From: Verpa conica
Lineage: Eukaryota > Ascomycota > Pezizomycetes > Pezizales > Morchellaceae
DNA: 64,000 nucleotides
Direction of reading: 5' to 3'
Assembly (NCBI GenBank): GCA_033030425.1
Contig: JAUFSD010000024.1
Span: 744,001 to 808,000, forward strand
The notes beneath the pieces are model-generated. The model did not search any database, was not told the origin of the DNA, and saw only the letters and a program-made list of their open reading frames with translations. Position numbers and translations under genes: made by a program. Shown here piece after piece: positions 49,023-59,227 of the stretch; positions within the stretch are counted from its first letter, which is position 1, and every line of letters begins with the position of its first letter.

Positions 49023-52000
49023 CTAAATAACCGTATGTTCCCCACTATTTGCTTCTGCAGTCTTCTTGCGTGCAATCTCGCTGGTAAGGATCTGCACAAT
49101 ACTTTTGCGTTCAAGGGAAGTTGCTGCCTTCAGAGCGCTTCCATATTCTCCACCCTCAGCTGTCACATCGGCACCACTTTTAATAAGGGTCTGCACAATA
49201 TTCTCAGTTCCTCCGATAACTGCTGATTGCAAAACGGTTGAGTATTCCCCGCCCCTATTTTTCACACTGGCACCGCTGGCAATAAGGAGCTCCACAATAC
49301 TCTCATGTCCATTGGCACCGCTATCAATCAAGAGCCGAAGAATCGACTCGTGCCCTTCCGAAGCTGCTGCACTCAAAGCAGTGCCGTATATCCCACCTTC
49401 AACCTCAAGCTTGGCACCGTGTTTAATAAGGAGTCTTGCAATCTCCTCATTCCCTCTGGAAGCTGCTGCTTGCAAGGCAGTCCCATAGAATCCACCTTCA
49501 GCATTCACATCAAGGCCTTGATCTATAAGAAACTATAAAATCTTATCATTGCTCCCGAGAGCCGCTGCTTGTAGGGAATTCCCATACTCCCCACCTTCAG
49601 CCTTTACGTCAACACCGTTCTCGATAAGGAGCTGCATGATTTTTGTGTTGCCCTGGGAAGCTGGTGCTTGAAATGCATTCCCAAAATATCCACCCGTAGC
49701 ATTCACGTCAGCACTTCTATCGACGAGGAGTCGCACAATCTTCTCATCGCCCCAGAAAGCTGCAATTTGCAAAGCGTTCCCATAATATCCACCTTCAGTC
49801 CCCACATCGGCGCCATTATCAATAAGGAGTTCCACTATCTCCTTATTTCCCTGGTAGATTGCTGCATACAAAAGTGTCACTCTGTATTCATCACTATAAA
49901 AGCTCACGTTGGCACCCTTGTCGATAAGGAGTTGCAAAATTCTCTTATTACCATCGGCAGCTACCGCATTTAATACACCTACGAGGATCATTGGCTCAAT
50001 TCCCTTTTCTAGCAAGCGTTTGACATCCGCATATGATACCATGATCAGTAGGGATTTGTCGGCACCAGCTGTTGGACTATGCATTCTCAATTTAAGTCTG
50101 TGATAACCTTTAGTTATTACCTTACTATTCTCGAAACACTTTAGAAAAATCTTTTTCTCTGATTGACTGGTATTTTGTGCATGCTTTATTCCTCAAAAGG
50201 CAGGAAATCTCCCGAGGGGTCTCGTTTTTCAATATCGGGAAGTGTAAGGTATGCGAGGTAGGCTCGGAATATTTGTTCGTGGGCTTCAGATTCTTCGATT
50301 CAGGGGGTTGGGGTAGGGGCTGAAGCTGGCTTCAACTTCTTCACAAGAAAGTCTTTCACTCTCTGATGGATAACTTGAATAATTTTATCACCTTGTCTGG
50401 TGTTTTCCGTCACGGGGTCTTGAGCGTGTGTTTGGAATGCGGGTTCCTTGGTCTCTAGGAATCCACCACAAATTTTGTGTAGTGATTTCTATCAGTTTCG
50501 CTGTCCTAGTAAAGTGGTCTGAACCGTCTATTGAGGCGAATGAATCGAAATTGTGTGTATTGATAGCAAGGGCATATCGGGGCTCATCGAGTGTTAAGGG
50601 CCTTTCAGTGAAAAGCACCCATACTAGCATTCTCCAGGCTTCAGTCTCTTTCATACTCTGGAAAATGCGGTTATAAAGTTCTTCTAGATTCTCTGGAACA
50701 TTATCAAGCATCTCTCGAAGCTCTTGAACTGTACTGCCGTCATCCATCCCTGACTAAATCCTGCACCACAAGCTTTATCCAGAGGAAACCCCCATTGGAC
50801 CGGCTTATCACTGAGTTTTCGAAGTCATCGATGGTGTTAGAACCATAGTCTTCGATGAATCATTGCAACTCCGTTTTAATGTAATTTTTAATATCCTCAC
50901 CGTTCACCTCATGTAGCACCACCGGATGATGGCCTTTTGTTGCTGGGTTTCTCTCCATATGGTTGGTTATTTCATTGTTTTGGCGGCTCATAAGAAGGAT
51001 CCGAGGGGGCGATGGGTAATTGGAAAGCTTGTCAAATGCAAGCTTTAGAAGTGCGCTCTTCGCGCTACACTCATCAAAGGCATCTAAGACAATGCGAATC
51101 GATCTAGTCTGAGGGTCTCCAATCATTGAGACCAGAGCATCCGTAAGAGACTTGGTAGACCACCCATTTTTAATTTTCTTCTTCACCTCTTGATATGTAG
51201 GGAGGATATGACTAAATAGTGCGGGTATCTGTTTGAGTAGCTGGTATGACAGTGACTGAAGGAGGCCTTGTTCGGTCTTTTCGAGTTCACTACCTCGATC
51301 GTTGAAGAAGAAATAGATTACGGCTGTATCTTTAGACCCCTGTCTTTCCTGCAGGCGTTTCAGGATGTCTTGAAAGTGTCGATTTTCCGGACCCGGGCTT
51401 GCCAAATATTGTAATCACTCGTGGTCCATTTCCTTCCATCTAATTCTGGATTGGTGAATTATCTTTACCTGCCCACTGCAATGTGGACTCATGTGGGCCT
51501 TCGATTGCCTCAAGTCGGTTTTCCATTTCGGCAAAATAGAGTGATTTCAAGCATTCTGTTAATAGTGGGTTAGTTGTGTAAATAAATATTGGTAACTAGT
51601 TGTAGTAGATAAACCGATCTTGATATTAACATATCTTCTTGCTCATTACTCAACTAATTTGAAAGCTCTGTAAGAGATTGTTAGTACTTTGATAAATTAC
51701 GGCTAGAGTAAGGAATAGTTGAATACATACCTAGTTTATGGGTTTCTACTGTAGATTTAATAAACTTAACGCGAAGTCGAATCTCCAGCTTTACCTTTTA
51801 TTAGTTGGTACTCTCCCTACTTGTAAATTTGCACATACCAATATGGTTTCCTTATACCACCGATACTAGAGGATGTGTCTCCGACTATCTATAAATAGGT
51901 CAGAACTTTCTCTTTTAGGTTATTTAAAGAATTAATTAATAGGGGTTTTACCTTGCCACTAGCACCTTTTGTTTCCCAGTCTTCTTGGAAAACGGACACT

Positions 52001-52853
52001 TTGATGAACTTTGATGCATGCAGCAAGATGGTAAAGTCTTCATGGCAGCGGTCTAGTTGCGCACTATCGACCTTCAGAGCCTCTACCACCTTTTTGTTCA
52101 TCCCTATGAATCTTTCCAAAGACTTAAGATAGATGACCAGCCAGCCACATGGCCTCCTCTATGTGGTGTGCCAAGAAAGAGTATAGCGGATGTAGACGGG
52201 AGTATTTTCCGAATTGGATTACTAGCTTCTGCATTCTTCGAACGTTGGAGAAGCTGATAAAGAATTTTAGTTTTTTGAGTAAGTCCGGGGGAGGTGTTTT
52301 TAGACAACATACCTCTTTCACAATTATACCACCCAAGCTGTGTACCACAAAAATTGCCGGACGTGTTTCGTTTGAGGGTAGGAAAGTTAGTAAGATTCAA
52401 GATTATATGATCTTATTAGAAGAACCAAATATTCCCTTAATTGAGGGTGTGAATGTGGAGTCGCATACACAGTCTTCTCTGACACCATTAAGCAAGTGTA
52501 CCATATCCCTGGTGTGCTGTAATATAGTAGATTGATTGACATTTTTGAGCGCTATAAAGGCCGAGTTATAGCCATATGTAAGAATACGGGCATCGGGGAC
52601 ATCCTGGCGCAGAAGGTGGTAGGGCAAAAAGACACTTTTGGGTTTGGTTCTCGATGTGCTTTTGTGTTCGGATGTCCATGTGCTTTCGGGGTGTCCCCCG
52701 AGTCCATGGATAAATACTATGCTATAGCCGTTTTTTTTAGGGCAATTTGGGATAGCATGATAGAGGGGGTTGAACATACTCGACGATAGGATCATCAGGC
52801 TTAGAAAGTACAGTGAATCCCTCAGCGCGAACTTCAACCCCGACTGCCTAGTT
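49023..52853 (-). pseudogene. Decayed NLR-like gene: alpha/beta-hydrolase, NACHT, winged helix, ankyrin repeats
   Basis: Read from about 52853 down, fragments appear in the order of a fungal NLR. First is a serine-esterase-like domain (SIVFIHGLGGHPESTWTSE, ARILTYGYNSAF, VVHSLGGIIVKE, ILFLGTPHRGG), ending with FIKVSVFQEDWETKG. A linker (ESTLQWAGKD) leads to a P-loop (FGKPGSGKSTL), the NACHT body (IRIVLDAFDECS, RILLMSRQ) and a winged-helix region (VPENLEELYNRIFQSM, RPLTLDEPRYALAI). About ten ankyrin repeats with EGGxYGxALQAAA follow. The chain is broken several times: after the hydrolase GG motif region, between GHVAGW and the next block, immediately after the P-loop Ser/Thr-Leu, and by a TAG at 49533-49535 within the ankyrin array, where neighbouring repeats have Gln or Arg. 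Intact relatives sense cellular cues in fungal incompatibility or defence. This copy probably makes no full-length protein; some breaks could be unrecognised introns. Confidence 0.8.
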
Positions 52854-53779
52854 TGTGTCAGAATATCCGAGTTTGTAGTATAAAATCAATTTCTTTTTTG
52901 GGGGGGAGGGAGTCCTACCATATCTTAGGATGTAATTTAAGTTTCTAAAGGTAAAGAAAATTATAAAGATGGGTTTTGAGTATTTTTAAGATTGGTGTGT
53001 GATTGATGGGATCTTGGTGGATTTTCTAATAAAGAGGGGGAAAGCGCCTGTATTTATAACATTAAATTCTGAGAGGCTCGTGGGTTTAAGTAAAGTAGAA
53101 GGAAATATGGCGTTCAATTTAGCCTGTAAACAGGTCTAGTTTCCTATGCATAACGCATGCTTTTTCTTTTTTGGATTAGAAAATTAAAGCTGAAGACAGC
53201 CTTGACCTACAGCTAGCTGGTCGGATACCAGATGAGTTGGTGTCAGGCGTCACCGGGATCTAACGATATACGTAATTATTTTGAACAATATGGTTCTGTT
53301 AATATATGGGGAGTCTCGTGCGTAGGTGAGTATTAGCTTTGGATAGGCTTACAAAAGTGAGTCATTGTTAGAGAAATCTATTAATATTTACTATAAACAT
53401 AATTAATTCTAAGTAAAAGAACATAAAAATTTTTTTTGGGGGGGAGGAGTGAAAGGGAAGAGCTGTTTGTAGTCCTATGTAGAATTGGATTCTCTCTGTA
53501 CTCTTCTCACAAATAATATGTGAATACCGTTACAGTAAGGTCTGCTTAAGTCCAATTGCGTTTTCAGGTCATTTTTACCTACTAATATCCGAGAAATTGC
53601 TCGCTTATCATAGGGACAGCGATGCTTCCAATTGACAACAGATAGGTAGAACCTGCAGCCAGGTTTGAAGTGGCTTGCCTGCGTATATCAATACCTACTA
53701 AAGAAGGCAGTATAACCACATACAGCTCTGTAAGCCACAGCCCTCCATATGCAATTGCAATTTTCCATAATTAAAGCTA

Positions 53780-54205
53780 TGGTGCGCGCAGTTATAAACC
53801 CGGACCAACATTTTGAGCCGATATTCTAATACAACTAATAGATAGAATTTTATAGGCTATTAGGGGCTATGGTTGTTGTGGAATAAAACCTCACTTTTGG
53901 GTGTGAAAAGTGTCATATGGAACGGTTCCCTATTATACTCAGCCCATGACCAGATATACTTAGGTAGATATTTTCAGTATTATATATTAAAGTACTGTTT
54001 TTCATGCTAAAAATACTGGAGTATACTCTTTAAGTCACTGGAGATCTTTTGGAAGTGTTATAAGAGAGTTTATATTTTTGAGGGGAAGTAGTCAACAATA
54101 TTAGGCATACATGGGCATACTTGGGCATACTTTGGCTCTTTTGGGCATGATAGGCGTGTTCCAAGCCCAATTTTTATTGGTCCGGGTTTAAGACCGTGCG
54201 CACCA
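53780..54205. mobile_element. MITE-like element with TGGTGCGC ends
   Basis: The left end TGGTGCGCGCAG... and the right end ...CCGTGCGCACCA are inverted copies. With small differences the match reaches the shared TAAACCCGGACCAA, about 30 bp in. TA flanks both sides. The 426-bp interior is non-coding and contains short GGGCATACTT repeats near the right end. Confidence 0.72.
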
Positions 54206-55582
54206 TATATAGTTCAGAGAATTTTAAGCGGTTAGGGTTATTATTAAAGAAAAACTTGTCTATCACCCGCTTTAATAAGCTTAATTGAGCTCTGTCTGTA
54301 TATATAACTAATGATGGTAAGTAGCCTATAATGGTATATATCTCGATTAAGTAGTATACATAATGTTCTAGGCGGCGGGGTGTTTATGCGTAGTCGTTCA
54401 CGGGTACGCTGGTGGCGGACAGGGGTATCAAGCTTAGCAGGGCTATTGGAGGGGTATCGTGATAAGGTCGGTCACCCTTCTCTAATGGAGTGGAAAAGAG
54501 GGGGGAGGTTGAGACTGCCTTACCTGAGAAGGTAACTCTAACGTCTTCCATGCGTGACTGACCGTTTATCGTGATTCATATGGTATTAGAGGTATTTGCG
54601 GGACTATCGATATATATGGTACTACATGTAGTACTGTGTTATTCATAGCGTACTAGACTATTAATATGGTGTATGCCGAAAAGGCCTGTAGGCTAGCGAC
54701 TAGAAGGATAGATAGAGAGGGGTGAAGAGCGTAGAATATTACTATAAAGCAGGCTCTATTTTTATTTTTTACTCCCGAATATAGCTATAACAAATGGTCT
54801 TAATACTCTATGGATAAACAGTCAACTCCATAGTGAACTCTCTATAATCCTTCACCTTTTGATAGTCCTACACCCTATCAATAGTTCGGTACGTACCTCG
54901 TCGATATTCCTGTCGATAATTCTGCCAAGCCTGCCACCCCTGTGCGCCACCGACCTTATCCGCCGTCCGGCAGTGAACATAAGGTACCTGATAGTTTTTG
55001 GGAGTTTCAGCTCTGGCTGGTACCAGAAAATAACTCCTATCCACAATAGTCGTAACTAACTAACAGATTCTCATACCCCCACTGGCCCATGGATTTGTCC
55101 TATAGTGTTCGAGCTGACAAGCAAGACCTAGCGGCAGGCCTCCAACTCTAACCCAGCACGGGTGGATCAGAGATCTCAAGCTATAAATAATATCAATTAA
55201 TAGCTGATATAGCTGCCTTATACTATGCCATCTAGTTTTTCTTAGTAGTAAATCTCTCTATAGTTTTAACTCACCATGATATATAGCCTTAAGGTCATGA
55301 GGTGAGTCTAAAACCTAACTACGGCAGGATAACTGAAGAAAAGCTCCTAATGCAGGCTTACAAGGCTACTACAAGTACAAATGGTTCTAATATTTAGCCC
55401 TACTTGGTACACTACCCAATCCTTAAAAGACTAAGTACATTCCCTGCCACCAATCCGGGCACTTTTCTTAGAGAATACGGCACCCTGTCGGGTTATAGTG
55501 CCTTATATGACATATGTAGTAGATCGCACTATATATGGTAGGTCAAGCAGGCGGTCGGATGGGTGTCTTTTAGAGCATCATA

Positions 55583-55734
55583 CAGCGAACGGTAAAAAAG
55601 ATCGAGAAACGCCAGACACGAGAATCAGCATTCCTATTCGTTCTTTAGGTTTTTGGCAAAGATTCTAGTAGTAGGATTGGCCACAATACCCTGGTAACAG
55701 ACCCTGGTTTCTCGATCTTTTTTGCCGTACGCTG
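55583..55734. mobile_element. Short MITE-like element with CAGCG ends
   Basis: The left end CAGCGAACGGTAAAAAAGAT and the right end, reverse-complemented as CAGCGTACGGCAAAAAAGAT, continue together through CGAGAAAC. This gives about 30-bp inverted repeats, flanked by TA on both sides. The total length is only 152 bp. CAG termini and TA flanks fit a pogo/Fot1-mobilised element, although its ends do not match those of the pogo element in this window. Confidence 0.75.
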
Positions 55735-56750
55735 TAGAGTGGAGAGAGGGGTTGTGCCGAGACAAACAGGGTCTGTTGATTAGTTGGGAGCCAGGTTAGG
55801 TCTTATTCTTCTGATTCTTAAATTATCTTTCCATTGCTTTGTTTTTAGGGGCTGTCATGGAACGTGTCATCAATGGATGTTTTGGCATGTTTTATAAGAG
55901 CCATGCGGCTCATAGCTTAGATCATCATAATTCATCATGTTATATCTTTCGTAATCAGGTCCCAGTGCTGCCAGGAGCCAAGCCTTTTTAGGGCGATATT
56001 ACAGGAGCACTCAGTTAGCCTATCCTGCTAGATTATAGCCAGATGGTATCGTGTAAGTTCTTCAGATGACTGGGGTTCACCGTAGTGGATATTTTTAGGC
56101 GAAATAGGGATGGATACGTGACCGGAATGCTTTCATTGCTGAAAGCGTTTATTGGTTACACTATTTTTCCTAGTTGCTAAATTTATGTAGGCTTTGAGCT
56201 ACTGGTCTCTGAAGATATGAGTCGGTTAAGGCCAATTACAGTCCCGGAATTGAAGTCCTTAGGTCGTGCTATATCAGAACGATCTATCCTCTAAAGCCTA
56301 AGCATGTCGTTACTACTTGTATCTAGGCGGAGACCTCCACTAGACTACTGGCCCGTAGAAGAAAGAAACCATGATTTTAGGTGTAGGTGAGGTTAACCAA
56401 GGGGTGTCATCAACGGGTACAAATACTGTTACCTAGGAGTAGTCACTAACGCAGCCGGTGAATTCACAAGAAAATTCTTATATTAAGTAAGAAACATAGT
56501 AATCATGGTGGTACAAAAGGTTTTAAACAACCACCAAGTTCAATATAGAGGTTATTGGATATATGGCAGACTGAAGTCAGTATGTTAAATTGAGCTCAAG
56601 GTATGAGAAGAGATTGAGCCATGTCTTAGCCATATTTTTAATTTGGGTTAAAACCCAGAACCCCGTATTAAGATATTTTACTCCTAACTCTATAGATATC
56701 ACACACAAGGGTATCACATGTGTACAAGAACCTCTGAAACCTGAGACACA

Positions 56751-57914
56751 CTAATCACGTCCGTCCTCCCATGCGGCTCTCTCACCTGCTGGAGGACTAT
56801 CCAGCTCCCACGGTGCCTTCTCGATTCTTGGAGGACTATTCACCTCCCATGGGGCCTTCTCGATTCCCGAAGCAGTTGATGGTCCGTCATCCCATGGAGC
56901 CCTCTCTCTTCTTGGAGGAGGGGATAGTTTGCTTTTCCATGGGATCCTCTCACCTCTTGACGAAGCCAGTGAGCCTCCATCCAGAGGAGCCCTGCCGCGT
57001 TTTGGTGGGTTGGAAGGGCCCTTCTCCCATGGTGCAATCTCTCCTCCTGTGGGAGAATCAATCTCCCATGGGGCTTTCTCTTCTCTTTGAACTCTTGGAG
57101 GAGTTGTAATTTCCCAAGGAGCTCTTCCGCCTTCTGGAGGAGTATCAATTTCCCATGGAGCCCTCTCATTCCCTTTGTTCCTCTCCCTCTCTATGTTCAC
57201 GCCCCTTTGCATTCTCCTCTCTTCTTCCCTATTCCTCTCTTCTCTTTCCCTCTCCCTGTCTCTCTCCCTCACGTTCTGCTTCTCCCTCTCTCTCTGCATA
57301 TTCTTTGCTCTCTCTTTATCTCTTTCCACGCCACCATTCCATTGCTCCCTGTCCATCTCCATACCTCTACCCTCCTTTCCAGCAGCGAGCTTACAAAGTT
57401 CCCATTCTCTCGTGAATTGTTTGCTAAGATTACTCAGGTCCTCGATAACCCTCTTACAGGCAGTATCAAGTGCCTCCCTTGGCCCAACTTCAGTGCTGTC
57501 GGTTTGCACACGAAGCTGGAAAGTAGGAAAGAGTGGATGCGGGACTTTGTAAGCCGCAAAGAGAACATGCTCAGTTTCAAGGAGAGCAGATTGAAGGAGG
57601 TTCCCAAGAGTATGATCTTCACGGGCAAAGGTGAAGATTGCAGTGTTTGGGAGACCTAATAAGTAGGGATAAGTGAATAGGAACTCGAGCAGGAATTAGA
57701 GAGATAAACATCAGAACTTACGGGAATCAAATTCCATGGTCACCCTATTCATAATTCATGTTAGCAATGATCTTTGACCAATTCCAGTGATAAAAATGCG
57801 GCTACTACCATCAATGGTAGCAGATGATTAGAACTAAACAAGGTTGAGGGTTTTGTACTTTTCTTCACCTTCCTCTAAGGTAAACAACTCGAACCTATCC
57901 GGCTGATCATTCAT
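56751..57914 (-). CDS. RPB11: RNA polymerase II subunit RPB11 with a long tandem-repeat C-terminal extension
   Basis: Three exons (57859..57914, 57722..57744, 56751..57655) give 327 aa, against about 115-150 for the usual subunit. Residues 1-~118 are a complete RPB11 core: MNDQPDRFELFTLEEGEEK, VTMEFDSR, PNTAIFTFAREDHTLGNLL, HVLFAAYKVPHPL, FQLRVQT, and an alpha-motif-like C-terminal helix. Rpb11 pairs with Rpb3 as the alpha-like assembly platform of Pol II. Residues ~118-190 are Arg/Glu/Lys-rich, likely a charged helix. Residues ~191-327 form ten imperfect repeats of 13-16 residues, each close to [RK]APWExxSPPxxxE. The frame stays open with protein-level periodicity, which argues for coding; a GTAAGC inside the core end (GAACTTTGTAAGC) could alternatively be a splice donor. 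An upstream in-frame ATG at 57935 would add 7 residues. The gene is divergent from COX19. Confidence 0.88.
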
Positions 57915-58518
57915 ATTCCTCGCATCTTCCTTCATCTTGAAGATTTTCTGTCTCTCGGCTTTCTAGAGAAATTATCCTTATTTGATCTATCAAGATATCA
58001 CTAATTTCATGAAAGAAGGACTGGTCTAATGAAGGTGAAGCGGTGACCGGACGAACAATTCCAGAAAGGGGTTGTAGCGGGGGGGGGGGGGGGTAAAGAA
58101 AGAAGGAGCAGGCAGACGGCCTGTCATGCCCTCCATAGCAGACATTGTTTGCTGCACCAATTTTGTGGGGCAGAGGCTCTGTCTTCTGTTAATGCATGGC
58201 CGGGAGACGTGCAGCGTGTTGGTGCAGGGTCACCGGCAGATCGACTACAGGGGTTGCATGCTTGCATCATCTGCCAAGATGCGTGGTGGTCCTTGCGTTC
58301 AGAGCCTCACCCCTCACCAGATAAGGTGAGGGATGTATAGATTGGGATACCCAGCGCGTATTTATCTATCCATAGTCTTTAGAGATATCTTTTCGAGAGA
58401 ATAGGTATGAGCAGACAAGAACCTGTGCATAACCTACTTCGCACACTACTCGTACTACAAAGTACATGAATTCCCGGCCAGAGAATTGTCTAAACTCTCT
58501 ACAACTGCAGCATCCAAC
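57915..58518. promoter_or_regulatory. Divergent promoter region of RPB11 and COX19
   Basis: About 600 bp with no separate gene. A 15-base G homopolymer occupies 58079-58093, which could be a real G-tract or an assembly-sensitive site. The small frames at 58126-58340 are unrecognised. Confidence 0.55.
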
Positions 58519-59051
58519 ATGAGTGGCTTCGGTCGCCCCCCGTCAAAGATCGTATTCTCTCCTACACCGTATGTTATCTAACCTCGGTACTGTTCTCTCT
58601 ATCCACTATACTAACACTCTTCAACCTTCAGACCAGAGCGTGGCAGTTTCCCGCTTGACCATGAAGGTCCCAACCACTCTACCTTGCAACAGGAGAACCA
58701 GTAGCCCACTAACGCAGAACTAACCAGGCGAGTGTAAATCGGTGATGACAGAATACCTGAAATGTCTCAAGAAATCCAAGGGAACAAATGATATGGAGTG
58801 TCGGTTGATTGCGAAGTCCTATCTACAGTGCCGGATGGATAAGTCAGACCGCTATCAATCCAGATACGAGTTATAGTGCTGATATAATTTGTAATTATAG
58901 TCAATTAATGGCACCTGATGAGTTCAAGAATTTAGGATTCCAGGAAGAGGATTCGAGGAAGGAGAAGAAGGAGAAGGAGAAGCCACTGAGCAGGTTGGAG
59001 GAATTAAGGAAGGAGAACGAAGAGCTTTTGAAGAAGCATGCTGAGAAGTAG
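58519..59051 (+). CDS. COX19: Cytochrome c oxidase assembly protein COX19
   Basis: Four exons (58519..58568, 58632..58666, 58728..58842, 58901..59051) give 116 aa. The protein begins MSGFGRPPSK and continues PPERGSFPLDHEGECK, the family signature. Two CX9C motifs follow, CKSVMTEYLKC and CRLIAKSYLQC, then RMDKNQLMAPDEFKNLGF, which is near-universal in Cox19. The C-terminal ~35 residues form a charged helix (EKEKPLSRLEELRKENEELL), somewhat longer than in yeast. Cox19 is imported into the mitochondrial intermembrane space by Mia40 and supports Cox11 in CuB-site assembly of complex IV. All four cysteines are present. NPR3 starts 176 bp downstream on the same strand. Confidence 0.95.
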
Positions 59052-59227
59052 AAGAAGATTTGTATACTTCTTGTATTCACGCTGAATTGTAGATAGATTG
59101 TCACTCCAGAGGCTCATGTCCGAAGTATTGATGTACTCTAAGACCACTGGTAACACACGGAACAACCCGTTCCAACCAACTGAACCCGAGCCTCAAACCC
59201 CCTCCGCAACACCCCAATGCCCACGCA

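Larger units (their letters stand above)
52854..56750. other. Repeat-rich spacer
   Basis: No gene is supported in 3.9 kb. It is AT-rich with stops in all frames. Two MITE-like elements are present (53780..54205, 55583..55734). T-run/G-run tracts of similar form (TTTTTTGGGGGGGAGG) recur near 52891 and 53428. A frame at 54852-55059 is open on both strands but unrecognised. Confidence 0.55.

Noticed and set aside
54852..55059. Overlapping open frames on both strands in the spacer
   Set aside because: No recognisable domain, no splice context and surrounding sequence full of stops; may be a transposon scrap but nothing supports a call.
57087..57659. 190-codon plus-strand Ser/Pro/Leu-rich frame
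   Set aside because: Antisense of the Arg/Glu-rich tail and core of RPB11, which has clear homology on the other strand.
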